The notes under the pieces are model-generated. The model ran no database searches and had not been told where the DNA came from. It worked only from the letters and a program-made list of their open reading frames with translations. Below are positions 39,516 to 53,300 of a stretch of 64,000 nt of DNA, piece by piece. The translations under genes were made by a program, and so were the position numbers. The first letter of the stretch is position 1; the number at the start of each line of letters is the position of its first letter. The DNA comes from Mycobacterium arosiense ATCC BAA-1401 = DSM 45069 (GTDB lineage: Bacteria; Actinomycetota; Actinomycetes; Mycobacteriales; Mycobacteriaceae): contig NZ_MVHG01000003.1 of NCBI RefSeq assembly GCF_002086125.1, forward strand, positions 1-64,000, read 5' to 3'.

Positions 39516-42500
39516 CTAACTCGGCTGCGACTCGGCGCGTCCCCCCGATAACCGCAACGCCGGCCGCCGCGCGCACTCCGGCGCACCCGCTCGGGATGGC
39601 CACCAATTCGCCCGTCCGACCAGCGCGGCGATCGCGGGAACCGTGATGGTGCGTACCAGGAAGGTGTCCAGCAAAATTCCCACCCCGATCACGAAACCGC
39701 CCTGGACCACGGTGCTGATGCTGGAGAACAGAAGACCGCACATGGAGGCGGCAAAGATCAGGCCCGCCGCGGTGATCACGCCGCCCGTCGAACCCAGGGT
39801 TCGGATGATGCCGTAACGCATGCTGTGCGGCGACTCCTCCCGCATCCGCGAGACGAGCAGCATGTTGTAGTCGGCCCCCACCGCGACCAACACCACGAAT
39901 GCCAGCGGCGGCACGCTCCAATGCAGTTGCTGGCCGAGCAGGTATTGAACTACGAGTACCCCGATTCCCACCGCCGACAAATACGAAATGACCACGGAGG
40001 CAACGAGATACAACGGGGCAACGATCGCACGCAGCAGCGCGATCAGGGTCACCAGGACGACCAGGAGTGTTACGACGATGATAAACCGGATGTCGTGCTG
40101 GTAATAGTCGCGGGTGTCCTTGAGGGCGACCGTGTAGCCGGCCATCGACACCGTCGCGTCAGCCAGCGCGGTGTTCGGCTGGGCCCCCCGGGCGACCGCT
40201 TCGATCGCGTTGACCTGATCCATGGCTTCGGTGCTGAACGGACTGAGTTTGGTCTGGACCAGGTATCGCACCGAGTGTCCGTCCGGCGAGATGAATGCCT
40301 TGGCCGCCTTCTGGAACTCCGCCAGGTGCAGTAGCTGGGGCGGGATATTGAATCCGGCCATGGCCGGTTGCGCGGCATCGCGTTTCAGCGACAACAGAAA
40401 CGCCGCCGATTCATTGAGCCCGCTACCGAGCTGCTTGACCTGGTCGACGACCTGAGCCACCGCGTCGGCGATCTGGCGGCTGCCACCGGCGAAACGGTTT
40501 GCGCCGTCTTGCAGGGTGTTCAGGTTCGACTGCAGGCCACCGGGTTTGTCCATCCCCAGCGAATGCAGCACGTTGGTGAGCTTTGCCAATGCGGCGCGCA
40601 GCCGGTCCGCCGACGCTTTCAGCGCCCGCTTGTCCGGATACTCCTGCAGTTGGTGGGCCAAGTCGTTGATCGCGTCGAGGTCTGCTTGATCGCGCGAACC
40701 GACGAGTTGCTCGAATGTCCCGCGGGTGGCGCTGCACGAGGGGTCGGCGTCGCATCGGGGGTTGCCCTGCAGCGCCCCCAGGACCGGGCCGATCCAGGCG
40801 AACATGTTCTTGGCCGCCGAGAAGTTCCAGCCCATGGCGTTGCTGAGCGCGTTGACATGGTCCACGAGCTGGGCGGCGAGATCGACCTCTTTCACCAACG
40901 CGTCGCCGCTGTACTGGTTCTTCGTCGACGAGAAGGCATTCGCCAGCTCCTGGACGCCGGCGGCGAGCTGGATGACCTGGCCCCGCATGTTGCCGAGGTT
41001 GTCGGCCAACGTCCCGGCCCCGTCTACCAGTCGATTGAGGTCATTGGTGCGGTCCTTGATCAGGGTGGACCCGCCGGCCAGCAGGGTGCCGATAGCGCCG
41101 GCTTGATAGGTGGCCCTGAATTGTTCTGGCACATGCCCGGTGGGGCGCGTAATGCCGCTGACGGCAGCAACGTTCGGCAATTGACCGACCCGGTCCGCCA
41201 TTTGCTCCAAGTCTGCGAGCGCCTTCGGCGTGCGGAGATCGTGCGGAGATTGGACCAGGATGTACTGCGGGATCGATTGATTCACCGGGAAGTGACGATC
41301 CAGCGCGGCGTACCCGATAGAGCTTGGGGCCCGAGGTCGCAGCGCCTTGCGATCGTCGTAGTTGTAACGCACCAGGCCGGCGCAGCTGGCCAGGATGATC
41401 AACACCAGCACGCTGGCAACCAGGTTGACCTTCGGTCTTCGCACGATGCGGATGCCCGAACGTCGCCAGAATCGGGCGGTCAGCTCGCGCCGTGGCTTGA
41501 CCAAGCCACGCCGCCCCGCGAGCACCAGGACTGCCGGCAGCAACGTCAACGCGGCGAGGAATGCCACGCCGATCCCGATCGCCGACGACGCCCCAACCGT
41601 TTTGAACACGCCCATTCGGGCGAAGCTGATCAGCAGAAAAGTGACTCCGACGGTGGCGGCCGATGCGGCGATCACCTTGCCGATCGAGAACATGGCGCGT
41701 TTGACCGCCTGATCGGAGGTCGCGCCCGACCGCAGGTAGTCGTGATAGCGGCTGATCAGAAAGACCGCGTAATCGGTTCCGGCTCCGGCCATTATGGCGC
41801 TCAAGAACACGACGGACTGGTTCGAGACGCCCGAGGCGGTCAGTTGGGAGTAGCCCGCTACCACCGCCTGGGCGATCACCAGCGATATCCCGATCGTCAG
41901 CAACGGCAGCAGCATGGTGACCGCGCTGCGGTAGATCACCAGTAGGACGATGAGAACCATCACCGCGATCGCCAGCTCGATCGGCATCCGATCCCGGGCG
42001 CCGGCGGCCGTGAGGTCGGCGACTGTCGCCGCGGGACCGGTGAGGTGTGCCGTCAGCGGTGTGCCGGCGAGCGTCCCCTTGACGATGTCGCCGATGCGGT
42101 TGAACGCGGCGTACGAGCGGGGGGTGCCCAGCTCACCGGCGACGCCGACCGGCAGCACCCACGCCTTGTGATCCTTGCTGGTAACGACGGAGCGCAACGC
42201 CGGCGTGCTGGCAAAATCCTGCAGCATCAGCACATCTCGCGTGTCGTGGCGCAGCGCGTCCACCAGCTTGCCGTAAGCGGCTTCGTCGGCCGGGCCGAGC
42301 CCCTTGTCGTCGGTCAACACCACCAACAGCAGGTTCTCTGAGCCCGATTCGTGAAACGCTTCGGTCATCTTTCGAGAGGTCACGCTCGATGGTGCATCGC
42401 CGGGCAGGATGGCAAGCGGATGCTTCTCGGCCATCTCGCCCAGCGATGGAAAAGTCAGAGGCAGCGCGACCGCAATCGCGATCCAGATCCCCACCACGGC

Positions 42501-42539
42501 CCAGGGCCACCGCACCACGAAATCGGCTAGCCGTCGCAT
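39516..42539 (-). CDS. mmpL10: MmpL10-type glycolipid exporter
   Basis: A 1007-residue RND transporter with two helix blocks. The Asp-Tyr relay pairs are [14 protein letters not shown] and [14 protein letters not shown], and a large helical periplasmic loop covers about residues 440-720. In the TPP pathway MmpL10 moves diacyltrehalose across the inner membrane. Placement between papA3 and the PE-PPE gene matches M. abscessus. It begins 118 bp after the papA3 stop, so either read-through or a second promoter is possible. Confidence 0.92.
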   Translation of the reverse strand: MRRLADFVVRWPWAVVGIWIAIAVALPLTFPSLGEMAEKHPLAILPGDAPSSVTSRKMTEAFHESGSENLLLVVLTDDKGLGPADEAAYGKLVDALRHDTRDVLMLQDFASTPALRSVVTSKDHKAWVLPVGVAGELGTPRSYAAFNRIGDIVKGTLAGTPLTAHLTGPAATVADLTAAGARDRMPIELAIAVMVLIVLLVIYRSAVTMLLPLLTIGISLVIAQAVVAGYSQLTASGVSNQSVVFLSAIMAGAGTDYAVFLISRYHDYLRSGATSDQAVKRAMFSIGKVIAASAATVGVTFLLISFARMGVFKTVGASSAIGIGVAFLAALTLLPAVLVLAGRRGLVKPRRELTARFWRRSGIRIVRRPKVNLVASVLVLIILASCAGLVRYNYDDRKALRPRAPSSIGYAALDRHFPVNQSIPQYILVQSPHDLRTPKALADLEQMADRVGQLPNVAAVSGITRPTGHVPEQFRATYQAGAIGTLLAGGSTLIKDRTNDLNRLVDGAGTLADNLGNMRGQVIQLAAGVQELANAFSSTKNQYSGDALVKEVDLAAQLVDHVNALSNAMGWNFSAAKNMFAWIGPVLGALQGNPRCDADPSCSATRGTFEQLVGSRDQADLDAINDLAHQLQEYPDKRALKASADRLRAALAKLTNVLHSLGMDKPGGLQSNLNTLQDGANRFAGGSRQIADAVAQVVDQVKQLGSGLNESAAFLLSLKRDAAQPAMAGFNIPPQLLHLAEFQKAAKAFISPDGHSVRYLVQTKLSPFSTEAMDQVNAIEAVARGAQPNTALADATVSMAGYTVALKDTRDYYQHDIRFIIVVTLLVVLVTLIALLRAIVAPLYLVASVVISYLSAVGIGVLVVQYLLGQQLHWSVPPLAFVVLVAVGADYNMLLVSRMREESPHSMRYGIIRTLGSTGGVITAAGLIFAASMCGLLFSSISTVVQGGFVIGVGILLDTFLVRTITVPAIAALVGRANWWPSRAGAPECARRPALRLSGGRAESQPS

Positions 42540-42657
42540 CTCGCCCTCATCCCCGGTCGGCGCAGTCGGGTGTGCCCGCCGGCGACTCTCGGCCGCGCTC
42601 GGCCGAGCCCGGTCAAACCACGAAAATCCGCCTCACGAGCCATCGAAGTGCTCCACG

Positions 42658-44079
42658 CTACGCGACGCGTCCCCAGCTCCCGCTGCCGGCGACCCGCACG
42701 CAGACCGACTTCATGGCTTCCAGGTAGCGGACAACCGATTTCCGGGCGACCGGGTTGTCCGGATGCATGATCGCCATGAACGTGCCTTCCCCATGCCGGA
42801 ATACGTAAATGGTCAGCTGATATGAATATCGGCCGTCGGGATAAATGCCGATGTTGTTCGCAAGCCCCAGGTCGGCCGCGGCGAGAACGGCATTGAGCGG
42901 AGCGGCGCCGCCATGAAAGAAATTCGACACCGGAAAGTTCGGTTGCGGCCAGCGCAACCACGGCGCCAATTCCAACACGCGGTAATAAGGAACTTTCGCC
43001 ATGCCCAGATTCGAATCGAAGGACGCTTGCGCCGCGCACGCGGCATCACCGAACGAGGCCGCGGCTATGGGCACGGTGATAGGGATCAAACCGGTGAACC
43101 AGCCCTGCGTCATGAAATTGTCGGTGGCTTTGCGGGAGTCCCGGGGGGTGAGCCCGTGATACGTGAGGGCACCCGTGAATTCGTGCTCCACCAAGGCGAG
43201 GCAGGCGAACAGGCCACCAACGAAGCGCGCGCCGACCGCCGCGCAGGCCGATTCGAACCGCTCCGTCTGTGCCGCGTCCATCAGGAGTTCCGAGGTCATG
43301 TCGCTGCTGCTCGAGTCCTGCGGGTCACCCAGCGGGAGCGGGAACTCGGGAAAGCCACCATCGTTGTTTTCGGCGAAGTCGATCCACGCGCGCACCTCGG
43401 GGGAATCAGCGGTCAGCGTTGACGTGTACTCCCGTTCCCGCGTGCAGAAGTCATCGAAGCTGCCGGCATCGGGAAGAGCGAGGGCCTCACCGCCGCCGCT
43501 CAACGCCGTGTACATGCCGTTGGCCTCCATCATCGTGGTGCCGATCAACGTCGCGTCGCCGTGCACATGATCCATGGCGGCAAAGAACGTGAAGTGGTTT
43601 TCGTTTTGCACGATCCCGAAGCTGAAGCAGCCCCACTCCAGCGGATTCGGAATGGCCACGACGTGAGCGTGTATTTCGTCGACCGTCATCTCGCCGTGCT
43701 CGATCGGCGCGAATTCGATAGCGCCGGAATCGCTGATGGTGTGCCTGATGAACTCTCCGTCGCCGGTGGGCTCGAACCAGCTGCGGAACGTATCGTGCCG
43801 ACGCAGATACGCGTTGACGGCGTAATTCATTGCAGGGACGTCGCACTTGCCGGGCACTTCGCAGGTAGCGATGATCTGGCGGGAAAAACTCAGCCCTGCG
43901 GCGGTCCGTTCACAGTAATTGCGAAGATGTTGGGTCTGCATGTAGCTGACCGGCACGGAGCTGACCGGCGCCTGACGGACCTTGTCGGTCGCCGCGGCCG
44001 TCGGGTGCCACGAAATGACGGACCCGGGGGTCAGCTTCCAATCGCCGAGTGCGCCGATCGTAATCTTCCCGATGCGCAA
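42658..44079 (-). CDS. papA3: Polyketide-associated acyltransferase, PapA3-type
   Basis: A 473-residue condensation-fold acyltransferase that places acyl chains on trehalose. The active-site motif has the HX3DX14Y form described for PapA1/2/3: HVHGD in AAMDHVHGDATLIG, followed by 14 residues and Tyr (EANGMY). The start is TTG 44079 (LRIGKITIGALGDWKL) behind a strong GAGGAGG 8 bp upstream; a longer in-frame ATG at 44175 has no such signal. It is divergent from pks with 294 bp between starts and leads the papA3-mmpL10-PE-fadD23-gap operon. Confidence 0.92.
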   Translation of the reverse strand: MRIGKITIGALGDWKLTPGSVISWHPTAAATDKVRQAPVSSVPVSYMQTQHLRNYCERTAAGLSFSRQIIATCEVPGKCDVPAMNYAVNAYLRRHDTFRSWFEPTGDGEFIRHTISDSGAIEFAPIEHGEMTVDEIHAHVVAIPNPLEWGCFSFGIVQNENHFTFFAAMDHVHGDATLIGTTMMEANGMYTALSGGGEALALPDAGSFDDFCTREREYTSTLTADSPEVRAWIDFAENNDGGFPEFPLPLGDPQDSSSSDMTSELLMDAAQTERFESACAAVGARFVGGLFACLALVEHEFTGALTYHGLTPRDSRKATDNFMTQGWFTGLIPITVPIAAASFGDAACAAQASFDSNLGMAKVPYYRVLELAPWLRWPQPNFPVSNFFHGGAAPLNAVLAAADLGLANNIGIYPDGRYSYQLTIYVFRHGEGTFMAIMHPDNPVARKSVVRYLEAMKSVCVRVAGSGSWGRVA

Positions 44080-44130
44080 AACTTCGTCCTCCTCGGTTCC
44101 AACGACCACGACCACCCTGGCGGCGAGACC

Positions 44131-44136
44131 AAGATA
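44131..44136 (-). promoter_or_regulatory. Candidate -10 element for the papA3 operon
   Basis: Read on the minus strand, TATCTT (TANNNT) lies 51 nt upstream of the papA3 TTG. No convincing -35 was found. Confidence 0.3.
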
Positions 44137-44241
44137 AACCCTTTGGGTGATCCCCGTCGCGGGCGTGCGCGGCACCGCCTACACTCGCTCACGGATCCGG
44201 CGGGCCGTTGTAGCGATCGAGCGGCCGGGCGGGACGCAGGG

Positions 44242-44262
44242 CGACAGCCGCACCGGCTGTCG
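44242..44262. promoter_or_regulatory. 21-bp dyad in the papA3-pks divergent promoter region
   Basis: CGACAGCCG-CAC-CGGCTGTCG is a perfect inverted repeat with 9-bp arms and a 3-bp centre. It lies 111 bp before the pks ATG and 162 bp before the papA3 start. Size and spacing fit a dimeric regulator site acting on both directions; a hairpin in the pks leader is the alternative. The 294-bp region holds no gene. Confidence 0.55.
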
Positions 44263-44373
44263 TTGCGAGGTGCGGGCGCTGCAATGGCGGTGTCTCGCCT
44301 GACGGAAATGATTCTCCGAGCGCAACCGGCCTCCCGTGGGGATCGATCGTGATGGCCAAGAGAGGACACGCGT

Positions 44374-47300
44374 ATGGCATCCGTCGAAGGAGAGGTCGCA
44401 CCGGGTTTTGCGATCATCGGTTACGCGGCGCGATTCCCGGGAGCCGCGGATGCTGATGAGTTCTGGGATGTGTTGCGGCATGGCCGCGATGCGATATCCG
44501 AAGTGCCGCAAGACCGTTGGGACGTCGACGAGTTCTTCGACCCGGAACCGGGCGCGCCCGGCAAGGTCGTCACCCGTCGCGCCGGTTTCGTCGACGACGT
44601 GACGGCGTTCGACGCGCCGTTCTTCGGCATGTCGACCCGCGAGGTCAGGTTGATGGACCCGCAGCACCGCATCCTGCTGGAAACGGCATGGCGCGCGGTG
44701 GAGCACTCAGGCACTGCGCCAACGGATCTGGCGAACAGCAACACCGGGGTCTTCGTCGGTTTGGCCACGCACGACTACCTGGGAATGGCATCTGACGAGC
44801 TGACTTACCCCGAAATCGAGGCTTACTTGGCCATCGGGACATCGAACGCCGCGGCGGCCGGCCGGATCAGCTACCGGTTGGGACTGCAGGGTCCGGCCGT
44901 CGCCGTCGACACGGCGTGCAGCTCGTCGCTGGTGGCAATCCATCAGGCGTGCCAGGCCCTGCGCCTGGGCGAATGCGACCTGGCGCTGGCCGGCGGGGCG
45001 AACGTCCTGCTCACCCCGGCTACCATGATCACGTTCTCCAGCGCGCACATGCTCGCCCCCGACGGCCGTTGCAAGACGTTCGATGCGGCCGCGGACGGTT
45101 ACGTGCGCGGCGAGGGCTGCGGTGTCATCGTGATCAAGCGTCTAGCGGACGCGATCCGCGACGGCGATCGGATCCGCGCCGTGATCCGCGGCAGCGCGAT
45201 CAACCAGGACGGCGCCTCGGGCGGCTTGACCGTGCCCAACGGCGTTGCCCAGCAAAGGGTTATCGCCGATGCGCTCAAGCGCGCCGACGTCGAAGCCCGC
45301 GACGTCGGGTATTTGGAAGCGCACGGCACCGGGACGTCGCTGGGTGACCCCATCGAAGCCCAGGCCGCGGGTGCGGTGCTCGGCGTCGGGCGCGAACCCG
45401 GCCGGCCGCTGCTGATGGGCTCGGTGAAGACCAACATCGGACACCTGGAAGCAGCCGCGGGCATCGCCGGGGTCATCAAGGTCATCCTGGCGCTCGAGAA
45501 CGAACTGATTCCGCAACACCTCCACTTTCAGAACCCGTCGCCCCACATCCCCTGGGAGCGGCTTGCGGTGCAGGTGGTCGACGAGGCCACCGCTTGGGAA
45601 CGCAACGGACAGCCGCGCATTGCCGGAATCAGCTCGTTTGGATTCGCCGGCACCAACGCCCACGTCATCATCTCGGAAGCTCCCGAGCAAACGGAACCGG
45701 TTCCCCCGACACCGCTTCCGGTCGAGCATCCCGCGAACCGCCGGTTCAGTGTCCTGCCGCTTTCGGCGCGAACGCCCGCCGCGTTGGCACAGCTTGCGGC
45801 TGACTACCGGAGCTGGTTGGGCGCGCACCCGGAAGCCAACCTGGCGGACGTGTGCTTCACCGCCGGGGCGGGGCGGGCACACTTGGAGCAGCGGGCCGCG
45901 CTGGTGGTCAACTCGCGAGAAGCCGCGCTGGAGCTACTCGGCGCTCTGGCGGACGACCGCCCGGCGCCCGGGTTGTTCCGCGGAGAATCCCATGAGCCAC
46001 CGAAGACGGCGTGGCTGTTCACCGGCCAGGGCAGCCAATACCCCGGCATGGCCCGAGAATTGTTCGACACCGAGGCGGTGTTCGCCGAGACGTTGAATCG
46101 TTGCGCCGCCGCGATCGCCGATCTTCTCGAAAGGCCGTTGCTGGACGTCGTTTTCGACGCGGACGGTCCGGACGGCGAAGAGGCGCTGCGGCAAACCTCG
46201 TACGCGCAACCCGCGCTGTTCGCGGTGGAGATGGGCCTGGCCCGGCTATGGCAATCGTGGGGTTTCGAGCCCGACGTGGTGCTGGGCCACAGCGTCGGCC
46301 AATTTGCGGCGGCCTGCGTGGCGGGCGTGTTCAGCCTCGAAGACGGCGCCTTGCTGATGGCCGAGCGTAGTCGCCTCTTCGGCAGTCTGCCCTCCGGTGG
46401 CCGGATGGTCGCGATGTTCACCGCCGCCGAGCGGGTCGAGCGACTCACCGACGAGTTCCCGAGCCTGTCGGTGGCCGCCTACAACGGCGCCAATACCGTA
46501 TTGTCCGGGCCCGGCGCGGACCTGGAGCGGGCGGTGGCCGCAGTGTCGGCCGATGGTGTCCGGTGTGACTGGTTGGACACCAGCCACGCGTTCCACTCTG
46601 CGCTGCTGGACCCGATCCTCGACGAGTTCGAAGCGCATGCGGGGCGGTTCGATTTCAGAGCGCCGCAACGAATTTTGATCGACAACCGTACCGGGGCCGC
46701 GCTGGGCCGCAGCGTGAAGCTCGATGGCGCGTATTGGCGCCGTCATGCGCGCCAACCGGTCGAATTCGCCAAAAGCGTGCGCACCCTCGCCGACCTGAGC
46801 TGCAAGGTATTGCTCGAGATCGGCCCGCGACCGGTGCTCACCGCCTCCGCCCTGGGCGCATGGCCCGACCCGGCGACCGCGCCGCGGGCGATCACGTCGC
46901 TGCGCCGGAACACCGCTGACCACCGGCAGATCACCGAGGCGGTCGCCGACGCGTACGTCCTGGGCCACCTGCCCGACTTCGCCGCGTTCGGGCCGGCGCA
47001 CGCGCGCAAGCTCGACCTGCCCACCTATCCCTTCGAGCGCCGTCAGTACTGGTTCCGCAATGATCAGCGCCCCGACCGACGCGGCGACGCCGGTGGGCCG
47101 CGCACCGAAGCCGTCCGTCTTCTCGAGGACGGCCGGATCGAGGAACTCGCAACCCTGCTCGACGGTGCGAGCGGCGATCATCAGACCCTGCAGGTGCTCA
47201 CCAGGCTTGCGGCCCAACACAATCAGCAGCGCACCACCCGGTCCATCGAGAACGACCGCTACGAGATCCGCTGGGACGCATTGACCGCCGCGCTGCCGCC

Positions 47301-50300
47301 GGCCGACGTGGGCGGGGGATCACGCTGGGTCATCGTCGCCGATGGTGCCGACGCGGTCCAGCCGTTGGTCGACGTCCTGACCGCACACAACCACCGATTC
47401 GAGATCGTCGGGTTGCCGGTGTCCGACGCGGACGAGGAACAGCTCGCGGGCCTGTTGCGCGCCGCCGCCGATGATTCGACGCTACGCATCGTGCATGCCG
47501 CGGCCCTGGAGGCCGGGACCACGCCATCGATGCGCTCGCTGTTGCGGATGCAACACCGGATCCTGGGCGGGACACGGCGGTTGTTTCGCGCCGCGGTCGC
47601 CGCTGAGCTGCGCAGCCCCGTCTGGGTCGTGACGTGCGGCGCACAGCGCGTCACCGATGCGGATTCCGTGGCACCGCACCAGAGCAGCCTGTGGGGCTTC
47701 AGTCGCGCCGCATCGCTGGAGCTGCCGCAGATATGGGGCGGACTCGCGGACTTGTCAGTGGGGACTGCCGACGAATGGTCCCGGCTCATCGACCGGATCG
47801 CCACGGCCGACGACTCGGCGATCGGGGAAGACCAGCTCGCGCTGCGTGATCGGGTGATATACGTGCCCCGGTTGGTTCGGCGCACTGAGACCCCGAGTGG
47901 TACCTCGCTGCAACTGCGCAGTGACGCAACGTATCTGGTGACCGGAGGGCTGGGCGCGGTCGGGCTGGAGATCGCCGGGCACCTGGCCGCGAACGGCGCC
48001 GGGCATCTGGTTCTGACCGGCCGGCGCGCGCCGACCGACGCCGTCCGAGGGCGCATCGACGCACTCGGTGAGGCGCACGGCTGCCAAATCCGGGTCGTGG
48101 CCGCCGATGTCGCCGATGCGCACGACGTCGCACGCTTGCTGGCGGGCGTGCAGGCCGAGCTGCCGCCGCTGGCCGGCATCGTCCACGCCGCGGGGGAGAT
48201 CGGTACCACCCCCCTGAGCGCCCTACAGGACGCTGAGGTCGATCGCGTCTTTGCCGGAAAGGTCTGGGGCGCCTGGCATTTGAGCGAGGCCGCGGCTGAC
48301 TTGAAGCTCGACTTCTTCCTCAGCACGTCCTCGATCGCCTCGGTGTGGGGTGGATTCGGCCAAAGCGCCTACGGCGCGGCGAACGCCTTCCTGGATGGGC
48401 TGGCGTGGCGCCTGCGTGAGCAGGGCATCCACGGCGTCAGCGTCAACTTCGGGCCTTGGGCGGCCGGCATGGCTGACGCGGAATCGCGTGCGCGACTGGA
48501 TCAGCGCGGCATCCGCACCCTGGCACCAGCCGATGCGCTTGCGGGGCTGTCCGATGTCGCGGCGGCCGCCTCGGCGCAGGGCGCTGCCCACGGAGTTGTG
48601 GCCCGAATCGACTGGGCCCGCTTCCTGCCGCTGTATCAACAGGCGGGCAGGCGGGCGTTCCTGGCGGAGCTGGAGCGCGAGGTCCCCGATGCGGCGCCTG
48701 CGGTGGCACCGGCGGGAAAGACCCCGCTGGTCGACCGGCTCACGGACGCTCCGGTGCAGCAGCGCAAAAAGCTTCTGACCGATTATCTGCGTGCTGCGGT
48801 CGCGGAGGTGACCCGCGTCGACGCGGCCGAGATCCGCGAGGACGCAGGCTTTTTCGATCTCGGCATGGATTCGTTGATGGCGGTCGAGTTGCGTCGCCGC
48901 ATCGAGCACGGGGTGGGTAGGCAGGTCCCGGCCACCTTGGCGATGGATCACCCACGGCTATCCGATGTGGCCGACTACCTGCTCGGCGACGTACTCGAGC
49001 TCAGCGATCAGGAGTCCTCGAGAACACGGCCTCAGCCGGCGGCAGCGGTGACGACGCCGACGGACGAACCGATCGCGATCGTCGCGGTGTCGTGCCGCTT
49101 CCCCGGCGCGCCCGACCCGGAAGCGTTCTGGCAGGTGTTGTCGGGAGGTGTCGATGCGATCCGGGAGGTCCCGGAGGACCGATTCGACATCGACGAGTTC
49201 TACGACCCAGATCCGGACGCCGCGGGCAAGACCTACACCCGGTTCGGCGGCTTCCTCGACGAGATAGACGGATTCGATCCCGAGTTCTTCGGCATCTCAC
49301 CCCGTGAGGCGGTCTGGATCGAGCCGCAGCAGCGGCTGATGCTCGAAACGGTATGGGAGGGTTTGGAGCGCGCCGGGTACTCGCCGGCCGCGTTGCGCGG
49401 CAGTCGAACTGGAATCTTCACCGGCGTGGCGGCCAACGAGTACGCGCATCTGCTGTCGTCGGAGTCGGTCGACAAGATCGAACCGCACTTCATCACCGGC
49501 AATGCGCTCAACGCCATCTCCGGTCGGGTCGCCTTTGCGCTGGGACTCGAAGGACCGGCGATGGCGATCGACACCGCATGCAGTTCGGCGTTGGTGGCCG
49601 TCCATCAGGCCTGCCAGGCGTTGCGGTCCGGTGACTGCGACATGGCGCTGGCCGGCGGGGTGAACGTCCTATTGAGTCCGGTGACGGTCGTCGCGGCCTC
49701 CCGCGCGCGCATGCTTTCCCCGGTGGGGCGGTGCAAGACATTCGATGCCTCCGCCGACGGTTACGTGCGCAGCGAAGGCTGCGGAATACTCGTACTGAAG
49801 CGGTTGAGCGACGCGCAGCGCGAAGGCGACCGGATCTGCGCGGTGATCTCCAGCAGCGCGGTCAACCAGGACGGGGCGTCCAGCGGCTTGACTGTGCCCA
49901 ATGGTGGTGCGCAGCAACGGCTCATCAGGATGGCGCTGGCTCGCGCGGGCCTGGCCGGCGGGGATGTCGATTACCTCGAGGCGCACGGGACGGGCACCCC
50001 GCTGGGCGATCCGATCGAGGTGCAGGCCGCGGCCGCCGCCTACGGTGGGTCGCGCGACGCGGACCGGCCGCTGCTGATGGGTTCAGTGAAGACGAACATC
50101 GGCCACACCGAATCCGCTTCGGGCGCAGCAGGTTTGATTAAAGTCGTGTTGTCGCTGCAGCACGGGGTGCTGCCGCCGAGCCTGCACTTCGAGCAGCCGT
50201 CGCCGCACATCCCGTGGGATTCGCTACCGGTGCGGGTCGTGGACAAGGCGATGCCGTGGCAGCCCAACGGCCGGCCGCGGCGCGCGGGCGTGAGCTCGTT

Positions 50301-53300
50301 CGGGTTCACCGGAACCAACGCGCACGTCCTGGTGGAGGAGGCACCGGCGCCCGCCCTATCGGCCGACCCGCACCCCGCCGACGCCGCCGCCACGGAGTCG
50401 GCGTCGCAAGCTCAGACCGGACAGGTCAGGGTGCTCGCGCTGTCCGCCCGGTCACCGGAAGCGCTGGTGGCCTTGGCGCAGCGATACGAGGCGTGGCTGG
50501 CCGCCCACCCGGCTGTGGATCTCGCCGAGGTATGCCTCACGGCCGGAACGGGCCGATCACACTTCGAACACCGCGCCGCCCTGGTGGTGGACTCGGTCGA
50601 GGGTGCGCGCGAGGCCCTGGCCGAATTGGCCGAGAATCGCCTGCGGCCCGGTGTCGTCCGTGGTGAACACACACACCGCCCGATGACGGCATGGTTGTTC
50701 ACCGGCCAGGGCAGCCAGTACCCGGGGATGGCGCGTGAGTTGTTCGACACCGAACCGGTTTTCGCCGAAACGGTGACGCGGTGCGCCGACGCGGTCCGTG
50801 ACATAGTGCCGCACCCCTTGCTGGAGGTGCTGTTCGCCACGGATCGCGAAACGGGCGGCAAAGCCGGAGAGAGGTTGCGGCACACGTCGTTTGCGCAGCC
50901 GGCGCTGTTCGCCGTCGAGATGGGCCTGGCCCGGCTGTGGCAGTCCTGGGGGATCGAACCCGATGTGGTGCTGGGGCACAGCGTCGGCCAGTACGCGGCG
51001 GCGTGTGTGGCCGGCGTGTTCAGCCTCGAGGACGGCGCGCGGCTGATGGCCGAGCGCGGCCGGATGTTCGGCAGCCTGGCCGACGGCGGACGGATGGTGG
51101 CGGTGTTCGCCGACACCAAGCAGGTCGAGGAGGTAGCCGCTGGATTCCGGCGGGTGTCGGTCGGCGCGTACAACGGACCGAATACGGTGTTGTCGGGTCC
51201 GGGTGAGGATCTCGAACAGATCGTCGCCAAGTTCGGTGACGAGGCGATCCGGTGCACGTGGCTGCAGACCAGCCACGCCTTCCATTCCGAGCTGTTGGAC
51301 CCGGTGCTCGACGAATTCGAGTCCTTCGCGGCGCGATTGCAGTTCGCCGCTCCGACGATGCCGTTGATCTGCAACCGCACCGGGGCCGTCCTCACGGGTC
51401 AAACCCCGCTCGACGCCGCGTACTGGCGGCGCCATTCGCGCCAGCCGGTGCAGTTCGCCGAAAGCGTGCGCACCGCGGCGGCGCTGGGGTGCTCGGTGTT
51501 GATGGAGATCGGCCCGCAACCGGTGCTGACCGGCGCCGCGGTGCAGGTTTGGCCGGAGCACCTGACCGCACCGAGGGCGATCGTCTCGCTGCGCAAGGGA
51601 GTGGGCGATCGGCGCCAGATCGCCGACGCGCTGGCCGCGGCCTACGTCGGCGGCCATCGTCCGGATTTCGCTGCGCTGCATGGTCAGCGACGTCGGAGCA
51701 TCGAGCTGCCGACGTATCCGTTCCAGCGCCGCCGGTTTTGGCCCAAGTCGTCCGGGATCGCCGTCAACGGAGCGGGCGCTCCGTCTTCGGGCATCCTCGG
51801 CAGCGCGAAGGACCTCGCCTCGGGCGACTCCGTCTACACCAGCAGGTTGTCCGTCAAATCGCAGCCGTGGCTATCCGATCACGTCATTTACGGCACGGTC
51901 GTCGTGCCCGGCGCAACGTACGCGGCGATGGCGTTGGCCGCGGTCGGCACTCCCGCGCGGGCGAAGGACGTCTTCTTCTACGAGCCGATCATCCTGCCGG
52001 AGAAGAGTTCTCGCGAGGTGCAGCTGACGCTGCACCCGCTGCAGGACGGCCGCGCGTTCACCTTCCAGGTGCACAGCCGTCCCTACGGGGAACGCGGCGC
52101 CGAGTGGTCGTTGAACGCCGAAGGCACTGTGGTCGCCGGCGTGGACGACACCGACGAGCCGGTAATTGAGGCTGATCCCATCGACGAAGCGCTCGAGCGA
52201 CTGAACCGCATGCGTCCGCAGGAGTTGTTCGAGACCTTCGCCGACTTGGAACTGGCCTGGGGGCCAACCTGGTCCGGTTCCCTGAAGTCGCTGTGGCTCG
52301 GTGATGGCGAGTCGGTCGGCGACATCCTCGTCGGTGCCGAGCTCGCCGAACAGCTCGGCAGCGAGCCGATGCACCCGGTGCTGATGGACCTGTGCACCGG
52401 GGTCGCCTTCCCGGCCTTCCCGGCACTGTCCGCCGCCGAACAGGGCGTCAACGATCTGTTCCTGCCGTTGCGGTACGGGCAAGTGATGTTGCGGGAGAAG
52501 ATGCCGCGGCGGTTCTACTGCCGTGCGCGGTGGCGCAGCAGCGAACTCAACAGCGAAACCCAGGTCTTCGATCTCGATTTCGTCGACCGGGACGGCCGTA
52601 GGCTCGGCGGGATTCACGAGTTCACGGTCAAACGCGCGCCGCGCGAGGCGTTGCTGCGCGGGCTCGGGGGCGATGCCACCCGGCTGCTGTACACGCTCGG
52701 CTGGCACGAGGTGCCGGCGCCGCCGGGCGAAGAGGCCGCAGAGATCAGCGGTACCTGGCTGATCGCCGGATTCGACGAACTGGCCGCCAGGGTGCCGGGC
52801 TGCATCCCGTTCGACCGGAGCGCCGATCCAGAATCGTTGGGGCAGGTGCTGACTCAGGCTGTCGAGCGGGGGCTGCCGTTCTCCGGCGTGGTCTGGCGCA
52901 GCAAAGCGCCGAACGGAGGGGAAGGCGACGCCGACCCGACCACTGGGGCGGCGCGCCTCGAGGCCGAGATCGCCAATCTGCTCAGCGCCGTGCACGCGGT
53001 GCAGGGCGGCGACGTGAATTTGCCTGCGGGACTGTGGATCGTCACCGAGCGGGCCGTGGCCACCGAATCCGGTGAGCCGGTCGACCCGGTGCAGGCGGCG
53101 CTGTGGGGGCTCGGGCGCACCACGATCAACGAGGAACCGGCGCTGCGCGCCAGGTTGGTCGACTGCGACGGATCAGTGGAGGCCGTGCATGCGCTGGCCA
53201 ACTTGCTGGCCACCCCAGTGGACGAACCGGAACTCGCGGTGCGACAAGGAAAACTGCTGGCATCCCGGTTGCTGCCGTGGGCGCGCAGCGGTCATCTCAC

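Noticed and set aside
40368..41945. 525-codon plus-strand open frame inside mmpL10
   Set aside because: It runs antisense to a transporter with intact motifs and carries no domain; a shadow of GC-rich coding.
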